DNA of 6,674 nucleotides from Promethearchaeota archaeon (GCA_030608765.1 JAUWDN010000060.1:1-6674); one strand, 5' to 3'. Numbered from the stretch's first letter, positions 1 to 5,175 are shown. Numbers and translations: made by a program. Notes: generated from the letters alone by a model not told the origin.

Positions 1-462
1 AAAAAAGATGCAATCAACCCACCAGTAATGATCTTTTCAGTTCTACCTGTTAAGAAGAAGAAAAGAACTAAAAAAGAAAAAAAGGTGAGTGAAAGGCGTT
101 ACTTGCACGTTTATATCGAATACGAGGATCTTGTTATAAATCACAGTGTTTTATCAATAGTTGTGCAACCTAAGCATTTTCGATTAGATATTGGCCCATT
201 TCATCTAAATATTAGCAAGAAAACGGCAGCTGTAATATCCCTGCTTTCTATCATTGTTGCGGTTGCGTCGTTAATATTTACGGTAATTTCTTTTGACGCG
301 CAATCGTCTTTTCTTGGTATTGTAGGAAATTTTGCCCCAGGATTGGGTTCAATCATATTTATTGCTATCTTTCTTTTTACACTATTTAAAGAAGGTATAT
401 ATCCTTTGAAAGAAAAAATCTCCTACTTTTTGAATTTCGATAACACAGGGCTAATTAAATAA
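1..462 (+). CDS. Basic two-helix membrane protein of unknown function, probably 5'-truncated by the window edge
   Basis: I do not recognise a family. The frame is open from base 1 (residues KKDAINPPV precede the first Met), so the gene may begin outside the window; the first in-window ATG is at 28 and has no ribosome binding site in front of it. Counting from that Met, residues 9-19 are almost all Lys/Arg, about 25-62 form a soluble beta-like segment, and 66-88 and 103-121 are hydrophobic and look like two transmembrane helices joined by a short loop. The tail of about 20 residues is charged. The basic stretch before helix 1 suggests a cytoplasmic N-terminal part by the positive-inside rule. 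It is transcribed convergently with lysR, 12 bases away, so the two are not an operon. The membrane location is well supported; the function is unknown. Confidence 0.6.
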   Translation, partial: KKDAINPPVMIFSVLPVKKKKRTKKEKKVSERRYLHVYIEYEDLVINHSVLSIVVQPKHFRLDIGPFHLNISKKTAAVISLLSIIVAVASLIFTVISFDAQSSFLGIVGNFAPGLGSIIFIAIFLFTLFKEGIYPLKEKISYFLNFDNTGLIK

Positions 463-474
463 AAATTTACTTTC

Positions 475-1377
475 TTAATTTTCATATTTTTTTTTTATAT
501 AATCCCAAAAGCTAGTCTTTAATTCACTTAATTCTTTTTCTTTTGATTTAATAAAGAATAATTCTCTTTTTGCAATATGAGTAAACCCCTTAATATCTAA
601 ACTCTTAATTAAACCAGCTTTTTCTGCATTTCCTGCCATCATTTCACTCATTATGCTAATATAACTTGATTCGCTTACTGCTGAAATTATAGAATCGTTA
701 TCGTTCATTTCTAGTTTGATTTTTAACTTTCTATAATCTGGAAATTGGTGTTCAAACGCGTTTCTCATTCCTGAGCCTTTTTCTCGCCACACAAAAGGGT
801 ATTTAACGAGATCGGTAAATTTTATTATATTCTTACCATTTTCTAATAATTTATGGTTAGGAGAGCAGATAAATTTAAGTTGATCCTCCCCAATTTTAAT
901 GATATCAAAATTATCCTTACTGTAATTTATAAAACTGCCAATACCGGCAAAATCTGCTAAACCCTTAACAATATTTTCTATCGATTTTAGTGAATTATTA
1001 ATCTCAATTTTGAAATTTACATTTGGATTGTTGTCACGGAAGGCAGCAATATCTCTTGGAAGGATATAAGAGCCAGGAGTCGTTGAAGCCGAAATGATTA
1101 TATCTTCAAATTTAGTATCACTATACTTTGATAAATCTTTTACGCACGCATCGAATTGATTTATAATTTTTTGCGCGTAATCTAACAAAATTGTTCCCGC
1201 TTCAGTTATTTCAAACTTTTTTGTGCTCCTATTTATCAAAATTACACCAAAAACTTTCTCCAATTGGGATATCTGATGAGACAACGTACTTTGAGCAATG
1301 GGAAGATCGTGTGCTAATTCTGAGAAACTTTTATAGTGTGCTAATTTAATGAAATTTCTTAGATTTTCGATATTCAT
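475..1377 (-). CDS. LysR-type transcriptional regulator
   Basis: A 300-residue protein, the usual length for LysR regulators. The N-terminal winged helix-turn-helix spans about residues 1-60; the segment PIAQSTLSHQISQLEKVFG (26-44) is the recognition-helix signature and is followed by the wing (INRSTKKFEITEAG, 48-61). A linker helix covers about 62-90. The effector domain starts near 91 with SASTTPGSYILPRDIAAF (96-113) and includes REKGSGMR (198-205), both typical of the CysB/CysL-like part of the family, where the Ser/Thr residues contact small anions such as sulfate. No effector can be read from sequence. It is divergent from the DsrE/TusA unit, the classic arrangement for a LysR protein controlling its neighbour, so it probably regulates those genes and itself. 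The ATG at 1377 is preferred because a TATA-like box lies 24-33 bases upstream, suggesting a leaderless or near-leaderless mRNA. Confidence 0.93.
   Translation of the reverse strand: MNIENLRNFIKLAHYKSFSELAHDLPIAQSTLSHQISQLEKVFGVILINRSTKKFEITEAGTILLDYAQKIINQFDACVKDLSKYSDTKFEDIIISASTTPGSYILPRDIAAFRDNNPNVNFKIEINNSLKSIENIVKGLADFAGIGSFINYSKDNFDIIKIGEDQLKFICSPNHKLLENGKNIIKFTDLVKYPFVWREKGSGMRNAFEHQFPDYRKLKIKLEMNDNDSIISAVSESSYISIMSEMMAGNAEKAGLIKSLDIKGFTHIAKRELFFIKSKEKELSELKTSFWDYIKKKYEN
487..496 (+). terminator. T10 tract, likely terminator of the membrane-protein gene
   Basis: Ten consecutive T on the + strand lie 25 bases after the stop at 462. Archaeal RNA polymerase commonly stops at such runs without a hairpin. 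The tract sits inside the 3' end of the oppositely oriented lysR, where it encodes part of the Lys-rich C-terminus. Confidence 0.4.
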
Positions 1378-1390
1378 CGATATTCATCCG
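1366..1390 (-). repeat. 10-bp tandem duplication across the lysR start codon
   Basis: On the minus strand ATGAATATCG occurs twice head to tail (1387-1378 and 1377-1368). This creates a second ATG 10 bases upstream of, and out of frame with, the lysR start. The upstream ATG opens a 13-codon frame that stops inside lysR. Confidence 0.8.
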
Positions 1391-1400
1391 TTTTTTCAAT

Positions 1401-1410
1401 TTTATAATAT
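1401..1410 (-). promoter_or_regulatory. TATA-like box of lysR
   Basis: The minus strand reads ATATTATAAA, centred about 28 bases before the ATG at 1377. That is the normal archaeal TATA to start-site distance for a leaderless transcript. Judged by composition only; the surroundings are AT-rich. Confidence 0.4.
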
Positions 1411-1452
1411 AGAAATATCAAGTGTTTCCAATTAAATATTACTTTACGAATG

Positions 1453-1494
1453 TTAAATAATTTATCGAAAAATTAAATAAATTATTTCGAAAAA
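1453..1494. promoter_or_regulatory. Candidate LysR operator: tandem and inverted repeats in the divergent region
   Basis: Two imperfect copies of a roughly 20-22 bp unit of the form TTAAATAA...CGAAAAA lie side by side (1453-1472 and 1473-1494), with their CGAAA cores 22 bp apart, about two helical turns. The same stretch also forms an inverted repeat, TCGAAA-N14-TTTCGA (1465-1490), whose arms extend to ten bases with one mismatch. It lies between the two TATA-like boxes, where a LysR protein would be expected to bind. Binding itself is inference. Confidence 0.4.
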
Positions 1495-1535
1495 ATTAAT
1501 AAATCTTTTTTAATTTCAATGGTATAACTAATCGA

Positions 1536-1545
1536 TTTTAATTAA
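1536..1545 (+). promoter_or_regulatory. TATA-like box of the dsrE-tusA unit
   Basis: TTTTAATTAA lies 18-27 bases before the ATG at 1563. No Shine-Dalgarno sequence precedes that ATG, so a leaderless mRNA starting at or next to the ATG is plausible. Background AT content makes the match weak. Confidence 0.3.
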
Positions 1546-1562
1546 ATACAAATTAACCTAAC

Positions 1563-1922
1563 ATGATAGATAAGATAAAAGTTTTTACGATTGTAATTGG
1601 AAGTGGTGCTTATACTTCCGAAAGACCCTATACCATGCTACGATTTGCCTATACCTCTTTATTAGAAGGACATAAAATCAACATCTTTTTAGTCGAAGAT
1701 GGTATCTTTGTGGGCATGAAAAACCAAAACCCATCCACATATGATAATGTTGGAAAATGGATGACTGATGTTATTGAAGAGGGGGCTAAGGTGTTAGCGT
1801 GTGGAGTGTGTATGAAAGCAAGGGGTTTACATAACGAAGAATTAATAACGGGGATTTCAAAAACAACAATGAAAGGGTTCGTTGATATGTGCGTGGAAGC
1901 AGATAATATTTTATTCAGTTAA
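1563..1922 (+). CDS. DsrE/DsrF/TusD-like sulfur relay protein
   Basis: A 119-residue cytoplasmic protein of the DsrE-like fold, at the family's normal length. Residues 5-16 form the first beta strand with a Gly-rich turn, RPYTMLRFAYTSLLEGH (21-37) is the first helix, INIFLVEDGIFV (39-50) the next strand and loop, and GAKVLACGVCMKARGL (74-89) the active loop. C80 sits where DsrE/TusD proteins carry the sulfur-accepting cysteine; C83 makes a CxxC pair and C110 is a third cysteine. Proteins of this family receive or pass persulfide sulfur, often with TusA. The adjacent tusA-like gene, 22 bases downstream, is almost certainly co-transcribed. No ribosome binding site precedes the start, in contrast to tusA. 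A role in tRNA thiolation is only one possibility: no TusB/TusC partners are visible, and sulfur or selenium delivery elsewhere is equally open. Confidence 0.87.
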   Translation: MIDKIKVFTIVIGSGAYTSERPYTMLRFAYTSLLEGHKINIFLVEDGIFVGMKNQNPSTYDNVGKWMTDVIEEGAKVLACGVCMKARGLHNEELITGISKTTMKGFVDMCVEADNILFS

Positions 1923-1944
1923 AACTAAATGGTGAATTATAGAA

Positions 1945-2172
1945 ATGAGCAATAATGATAAGCTAAAATTAGATGGGTTGGTCTGTCCATTACCAGTTGC
2001 CAGAACTAAAAAAAAGTTAAATGAAATGGATGCTGGAGATATTTTAGAAGTTACAGGTGATTTTAGTGAATCTGGTGAGAATATTAAACGATACATAGAA
2101 AAACATGGAGATAAAGTATTGGAGTTCAAGATCGAAGGGGAAGATTATTACATTAAAATTAAAAAACTATAG
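1945..2172 (+). CDS. tusA: TusA-like sulfurtransferase / sulfur carrier protein
   Basis: A 75-residue protein of the TusA/SirA/YedF family, at full family length. The signature LDGLVCPLPVARTKKKL (9-25) contains the invariant CPxP motif (14-17), with C14 the persulfide-carrying cysteine at the start of helix 1. VTGDFSESGENIKRYIEKHG (36-55) is the typical second strand and helix, followed by two short strands to the end. TusA proteins accept sulfur from a cysteine desulfurase or rhodanese and pass it on, often to DsrE-type partners. A GGTGA ribosome binding site at 1931-1935, 9 bases before the ATG, fixes the start and fits an internal gene of an operon with dsrE. The symbol is a family name; the physiological acceptor is not known. 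Confidence 0.9.
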   Translation: MSNNDKLKLDGLVCPLPVARTKKKLNEMDAGDILEVTGDFSESGENIKRYIEKHGDKVLEFKIEGEDYYIKIKKL

Positions 2173-2186
2173 TTTTTCTTCTTAAT
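2162..2186 (+). terminator. Palindrome and T-rich tail ending the dsrE-tusA unit
   Basis: AAAAACTATAGTTTTT (2162-2177) is a perfect 16-bp palindrome that overlaps the tusA stop codon and runs into a CTTCTT tail. It can act as a weak hairpin or simply as a T-run terminator. Confidence 0.45.
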
Positions 2187-2199
2187 GAATTAAGCTATT

Positions 2200-2231
2200 A
2201 AAAAATATAAAATAAAAAATTGAGAAAAAAA
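2200..2231 (-). terminator. Triple T-run terminator of cdhD
   Basis: On the minus strand, runs of T7 (2231-2225), T6 (2219-2214) and T6 (2205-2200) follow the cdhD stop at 2241 within 41 bases. Multiple T tracts are a strong archaeal termination signal. With the palindrome at 2162 this makes a bidirectional terminator between convergent units. Confidence 0.55.
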
Positions 2232-2240
2232 GTAATAATT

Positions 2241-3392
2241 TTATTTCTTAATTCTTGCTGAAACCCAATCGTAATAGCCCTTATCTTCTAAATGTTTCGG
2301 GATTTCTCCAAAGAACTGTTTGGTTATATCTTTCACGTGCTTGGCTGCTATAGGATGGAACATCATAGCTAGATCCAAACCCACTAAGCTTAAAGATAAT
2401 GCGTTAATGATTTCCCATATTGGCCCTCTGTATTGCCTTAAACCCCATTGAGGTGCTTGTTTTTCGCTCATCCAAGCTTCACGAGCTCCCCATGCGTTAG
2501 TAGTTCCACCACTAATTGGATAGGCTAAATCAGTTTCTCCCAATAAACCTGCTATACGCATTCTTTGATAAATACTGAACGAGTATTCCATTCCGTAGCC
2601 GAGAGTTGCGCAGGTTGGGTCCATTACTATTCGGTTTTTAGGTAATCCCAATTCTAAAGCGTCTTTATTCATCTTTATTTGATTGTTTAAATCCAAACTT
2701 GTCCAGAGTAAGCAGTTGTGGTCGTATTTAACTGCTAATGGAATAACTTCCTCCCATGTAGCTTTATCTGCCGCAGAAAGCATCAAAACCTCGCTTTCAG
2801 TGGCAGCCGCAGTTGCTTTAAACATCTCCACATCTTTTTCTTTATTTCCAGAGCAACCAATAATGACTGGGACATCTACCGCTTGCAAAATGTCTTCTAA
2901 ATATTTTACTGTTTGGGAAACCGGCGCGTCACCCATTCCTGGATCGATTTCTAGAGAGTGGAAAGTGATACTTTCTGCGCCAAATTTATTAACAGCAAGT
3001 TTTGCCCATTCTGCGGGATCTCCTAAAACTTCACTATATTCTAGTTTAATAGGTTTAGGTAGCATCATTTTAGAGCCCATATCAAAAACATCATAAGTAA
3101 CTAAAGGAGGGTTAGGATTTCTTTTGTCAAGACCAAGAAAGTTGTAAAAAGGGGGAACCTTTTCTCCGCCAATTACTGCTTTCTTTCCGTTCGATCTTTT
3201 GAACTCAACCGTTTCGATTTGTCCGGGAAATTCCAAGTCAAGAGTAAATTTGGTAGGAGTCCATTCTGCTTTTCCAATTCCAGGTAAAACTGCTTGTGCG
3301 GCAGTCTGAACAATACCGGGTAACATCTGAAACTCTAAATATTCTGCGAATAAGTCTACATCTTGTAGTTCTACTTCTTCAATCTCTTTCAT
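2241..3392 (-). CDS. cdhD: CO dehydrogenase/acetyl-CoA synthase delta subunit (corrinoid Fe-S protein small subunit)
   Basis: A 383-residue protein from the ATG at 3392. CdhD pairs with CdhE to form the corrinoid iron-sulfur protein that carries a methyl group from tetrahydro(methano)pterin to the acetyl-CoA synthase in the Wood-Ljungdahl pathway; it is cytoplasmic. Recognisable blocks are VIGGEKVPPFY (73-83), DVFDMGSK (101-108), DPAEWAKLAVNKFGAESITFH (125-145), VDVPVIIGCSGN (172-183), RIVMDPTCATLGYGMEYSF (254-272), YPISGGTTNAWGAREAWM (291-308) and GPIWEIINALSLSLVGLDLAMMFHP (323-347). Together they make the TIM-barrel of the family. It is shorter than methanogen CdhD (about 430 residues as I recall), mainly in the N-terminal Gly/Ala-rich region. 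No other cdh gene is adjacent. The frame continues upstream of the ATG for 15 sense codons that resemble the family N-terminus, so the true start may be the AUU at 3431 (396 residues); no Shine-Dalgarno sequence serves the ATG. Confidence 0.95.
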   Translation of the reverse strand: MKEIEEVELQDVDLFAEYLEFQMLPGIVQTAAQAVLPGIGKAEWTPTKFTLDLEFPGQIETVEFKRSNGKKAVIGGEKVPPFYNFLGLDKRNPNPPLVTYDVFDMGSKMMLPKPIKLEYSEVLGDPAEWAKLAVNKFGAESITFHSLEIDPGMGDAPVSQTVKYLEDILQAVDVPVIIGCSGNKEKDVEMFKATAAATESEVLMLSAADKATWEEVIPLAVKYDHNCLLWTSLDLNNQIKMNKDALELGLPKNRIVMDPTCATLGYGMEYSFSIYQRMRIAGLLGETDLAYPISGGTTNAWGAREAWMSEKQAPQWGLRQYRGPIWEIINALSLSLVGLDLAMMFHPIAAKHVKDITKQFFGEIPKHLEDKGYYDWVSARIKK

Positions 3393-3441
3393 TAGTTTGG
3401 CTAACTTCTTACTAATCTCATCAAACGAAATTTTATGTCAC
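3393..3441 (-). other. Possible N-terminal extension of cdhD from an AUU start, with GTGA ribosome binding site
   Basis: Reading the cdhD frame upstream of 3392 gives ISFDEISKKLAKL leading into MKEIEEVELQ. From memory, methanogen CdhD begins with a similar segment (KLSEITNMF... before the first acidic stretch). No ATG, GTG or TTG exists in this frame before the in-frame TGA (3440-3438), but an ATT at 3431-3429 lies 6 bases after GTGA (3441-3438). AUU is a known rare start codon. Confidence 0.4.
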
Positions 3442-3448
3442 TTTACTT

Positions 3449-3469
3449 TTTTATATTAATTCTATAAAT
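3449..3469 (-). promoter_or_regulatory. TATA-like boxes of cdhD
   Basis: The minus strand holds TTTATAGA (3469-3462) and AATATAAAA (3457-3449). The first would place transcription start near 3440, giving a leader of about 10 bases before the AUU at 3431 or about 48 before the ATG at 3392. The second would start near 3428 and exclude the AUU. Confidence 0.4.
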
Positions 3470-3557
3470 AGGCTATTGGTGAATTTAATTTAAAATTATG
3501 TGATGGAAATTGATCAAGGATCGCCCAAAAGGTTGTTTTTATGCGATTTAGACAAAA

Positions 3558-3573
3558 AAATTTCGTGAAATTT
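3558..3573. promoter_or_regulatory. Perfect palindrome upstream of cdhD
   Basis: AAATTTC-GT-GAAATTT has two perfect 7-bp arms around a 2-base centre. It lies about 90-100 bases upstream of the cdhD TATA-like boxes and about 100 bases after the stop of the hypothetical gene. A second, wider pair of arms (CGATTT 3544-3549 and AAATCG 3577-3582) encloses it. It may be a regulator site; nothing else in 3432-3674 looks coding or like a structured RNA. Confidence 0.3.
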
Positions 3574-3649
3574 ATGAAATCGGTCATTCTTTAAATAGTA
3601 TTCATTTCGGAATTCGTCACATATGAATGATAACATAAAAATGATAAAG

Positions 3650-3686
3650 AAAAAATACACTAAGAATTATGTTATTAGTAATTCTT
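3650..3686 (-). terminator. Hairpin plus T6 ending the surface-protein gene
   Basis: An 8-bp perfect inverted repeat, AAGAATTA / TAATTCTT (3662-3669 and 3679-3686, 9-base loop), spans the stop codon at 3675. On the minus strand it is followed by T6 at 3655-3650. The stem is AU-rich, so the T-run is probably the main signal. Confidence 0.4.
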
Positions 3687-4193
3687 CTTCATAATTTTCT
3701 TCTTAAATAAGATAATCAAGCTTGAGGTTAAAATAAGGGTTAGAATTAACAAACCTATTTGATAACCGGGAATAATTGGTAGATAATATCTCGTTAACTC
3801 GTCATTATTACAATAGAAAAAGAAGGTATCCGGTCCGTTCTCAATCAGAATAAGTTCGATGTAATAAATTTTGGATTCTGATACGGTGTAATTGATGTAA
3901 GGATTATCATCTAAACTGTAATTTATTGCGACATCGAAAATGTTGGGATTAAGACTTTTATCGATGTTTATAAAGGACTCAGTAGGACGGCTATCATAAA
4001 GAAACAGGGTAAAATTTCCGTCGCCGTTGTGAGTCACATTTATTTCAATGTTTTCGCCGGGTTCTAAATGAACTAAGAAATATACGGAAATTCCATCGTT
4101 TATGTTATCTATATGCTCAAATCCAAAAACACTTACAGTTGGAATTAAAGTCATTAAAGTAAGAAGTGTAATCGCGAGATACTTTCGTTTCAT
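3675..4193 (-). CDS. Secreted, C-terminally membrane-anchored hypothetical protein
   Basis: A 172-residue protein with no family I can name firmly. Residues 1-24 form a signal peptide: MKRK, a hydrophobic core (6-23), then a likely cleavage near VFG/FEH. Residues 25-138 are an extracellular beta-rich domain; GISVYFLVHLEPGENIEINVTHNG and GNFTLFLYD resemble the jelly-roll beta-sandwich of pre-peptidase C-terminal (PPC) domains, a suggestion only. Four N-glycosylation sequons are present (52-54, 60-62, 91-93, 101-103). PGY (142-144), a transmembrane helix (145-163) and a Lys-rich tail (164-170) follow, like archaeal C-terminal sorting or anchoring signals of the PGF/Loki/Heimdall-CTERM kind. Only one cysteine (C128) is present, so there are no disulfides. 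It is divergent from dapF and followed on the same strand by cdhD after 282 bases and a terminator-like region, so it is probably monocistronic. Confidence 0.75.
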   Translation of the reverse strand: MKRKYLAITLLTLMTLIPTVSVFGFEHIDNINDGISVYFLVHLEPGENIEINVTHNGDGNFTLFLYDSRPTESFINIDKSLNPNIFDVAINYSLDDNPYINYTVSESKIYYIELILIENGPDTFFFYCNNDELTRYYLPIIPGYQIGLLILTLILTSSLIILFKKKIMKKNY

Positions 4194-4210
4194 AATGTTG
4201 ATTTGGTAAT

Positions 4211-4220
4211 AATTTTAAGT
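4211..4220 (-). promoter_or_regulatory. Possible TATA-like box of the surface-protein gene
   Basis: The minus strand reads ACTTAAAATT, 18-27 bases before the ATG at 4193, which has no ribosome binding site. This fits a leaderless start. Weak match in an AT-rich setting. Confidence 0.25.
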
Positions 4221-4247
4221 TTGATATAACGTTTAAACTAAATTAAG

Positions 4248-4254
4248 CTTTATT
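4248..4254 (+). promoter_or_regulatory. Possible TATA-like box of dapF
   Basis: CTTTATT is centred about 25 bases before 4276. A start there gives a leader of about 18 bases to the ATG at 4294 that contains GTGAG (4279-4283) as a candidate ribosome binding site. Weak match. Confidence 0.22.
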
Positions 4255-4293
4255 GAAAGTTAAAACACGAAAAAAAGTGTGAGCTTGCTGAAA

Positions 4294-5175
4294 ATGGATA
4301 AAATTATGCTACAAAATTTAGAGTTTGGTAAGTACCATGGTCTTGGTAACGATTATATAATAATAAATAATCTTAAATATGGAATTCCTGACGATAAAAA
4401 ATCAGATTTAGCAAAGTTATTATGTACACATCATTATTCTATTGGAGCTGATGGAATTTTATTTGTTTGCCATCCAAAAAAAACAGAAGTGAGGATGAAA
4501 ATGTTTAATCCCGACGGTTCTCAAGGCGAGATGTGTGGTAATGGGGTCCGATGTTTTGCGAAATTTCTATATGAAAACGATATTTATAAAAAAGATAAAA
4601 TTGAGATTGAGACGCTTAAAGGAATAGTAATTGCTAAGCTCACTGTTATTAATAATGAGGTCAAAACGGTAACAATTGATATGGGCACTCCGATTCTCGA
4701 TTGTGAAAGTATTCCAGTCGATCTAGAAAGTCCAGTAAATCAGTGCGTCAACGAATCAATAGTAGTTTTAGATAAGATTTTAAAATTTACGGCAGTATCA
4801 ATAGGGAACCCTCACGCCATTATTTTTACAAAAAATATCATTAACGACAATGATTTAAATAAGTATGGGGCTTTAATCGAGTCTAATATTCTTTTTCCAA
4901 AAAGAACCAATGTGGAATTTGTAAAAGTATTGTCCAAAGAGGAAGCTATTCTGAGAGTTTTTGAAAGAGGAGTTGGCGTAACTAATTCGTGTGGAACTGG
5001 TACGTGTGCAGCTGTGGTAGCAGGGACTATTTTAGGATTATTTAGTGAAAATACTCCAGTTACAGTCCATAATGACGGGGGGGATTTGATAATTACTTAC
5101 GATGGGAAAACTATCTTTATGGAAGGCCCAGCTGAAAAAGTGTTTGATGGAATAATTGAAAGGGTTGAATTTTGA
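4294..5175 (+). CDS. dapF: Diaminopimelate epimerase
   Basis: Interconverts LL- and meso-diaminopimelate, the penultimate step of lysine synthesis, by a cofactor-free two-cysteine mechanism in the cytoplasm. The two-lobed fold is complete. From the ATG at 4294 (293 residues), the landmarks are FGKYHGLGNDYIIIN (11-25), the first catalytic cysteine in MCGNGVRC (C81), GNPHAIIF (171-178), RTNVEFV (204-210), the paired substrate motif FERGVGVTNSCGTGTCA (223-239) with the second catalytic cysteine C233, and the C-terminal GPAEKVFDG. No key residue is missing. Starts at GTG 4279, ATG 4294 or ATG 4306 are possible; family N-termini begin only a few residues before the HGLGNDY block, so 4279 is least likely, and GTGAG at 4279-4283 lies 10 bases before 4294. 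lysA follows after 73 bases. A 7-base G run (5077-5083) is in frame. Archaea lack DAP peptidoglycan, so its role here should be lysine supply only. Confidence 0.95.
   Translation: MDKIMLQNLEFGKYHGLGNDYIIINNLKYGIPDDKKSDLAKLLCTHHYSIGADGILFVCHPKKTEVRMKMFNPDGSQGEMCGNGVRCFAKFLYENDIYKKDKIEIETLKGIVIAKLTVINNEVKTVTIDMGTPILDCESIPVDLESPVNQCVNESIVVLDKILKFTAVSIGNPHAIIFTKNIINDNDLNKYGALIESNILFPKRTNVEFVKVLSKEEAILRVFERGVGVTNSCGTGTCAAVVAGTILGLFSENTPVTVHNDGGDLIITYDGKTIFMEGPAEKVFDGIIERVEF

Noticed and set aside
1911..2129. Open frame on the minus strand opposite tusA
   Set aside because: It lies antisense to a clear TusA with a CPxP motif and ribosome binding site; its translation has no recognisable features.
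2683..3096. 137-codon open frame on the + strand inside cdhD
   Set aside because: It is a Ser-rich antisense shadow of a well-conserved CdhD and has no start signal of its own.
3438..3440. In-frame TGA upstream of cdhD as a selenocysteine codon
   Set aside because: Beyond it the frame soon reaches a TAA with no protein-like sequence, and the family N-terminus would already be complete at 3431.
3496..3594. C/D box or other structured small RNA in the gap upstream of cdhD
   Set aside because: A TGATGG resembles a C box but I see no partner D box or C'/D' pair, and no stable GC-rich helix.
4265..4280. Small hairpin ACAC-N8-GTGT before dapF as a riboswitch or attenuator
   Set aside because: A 4-bp stem is expected by chance, and there is no conserved riboswitch core in the 85-base gap.
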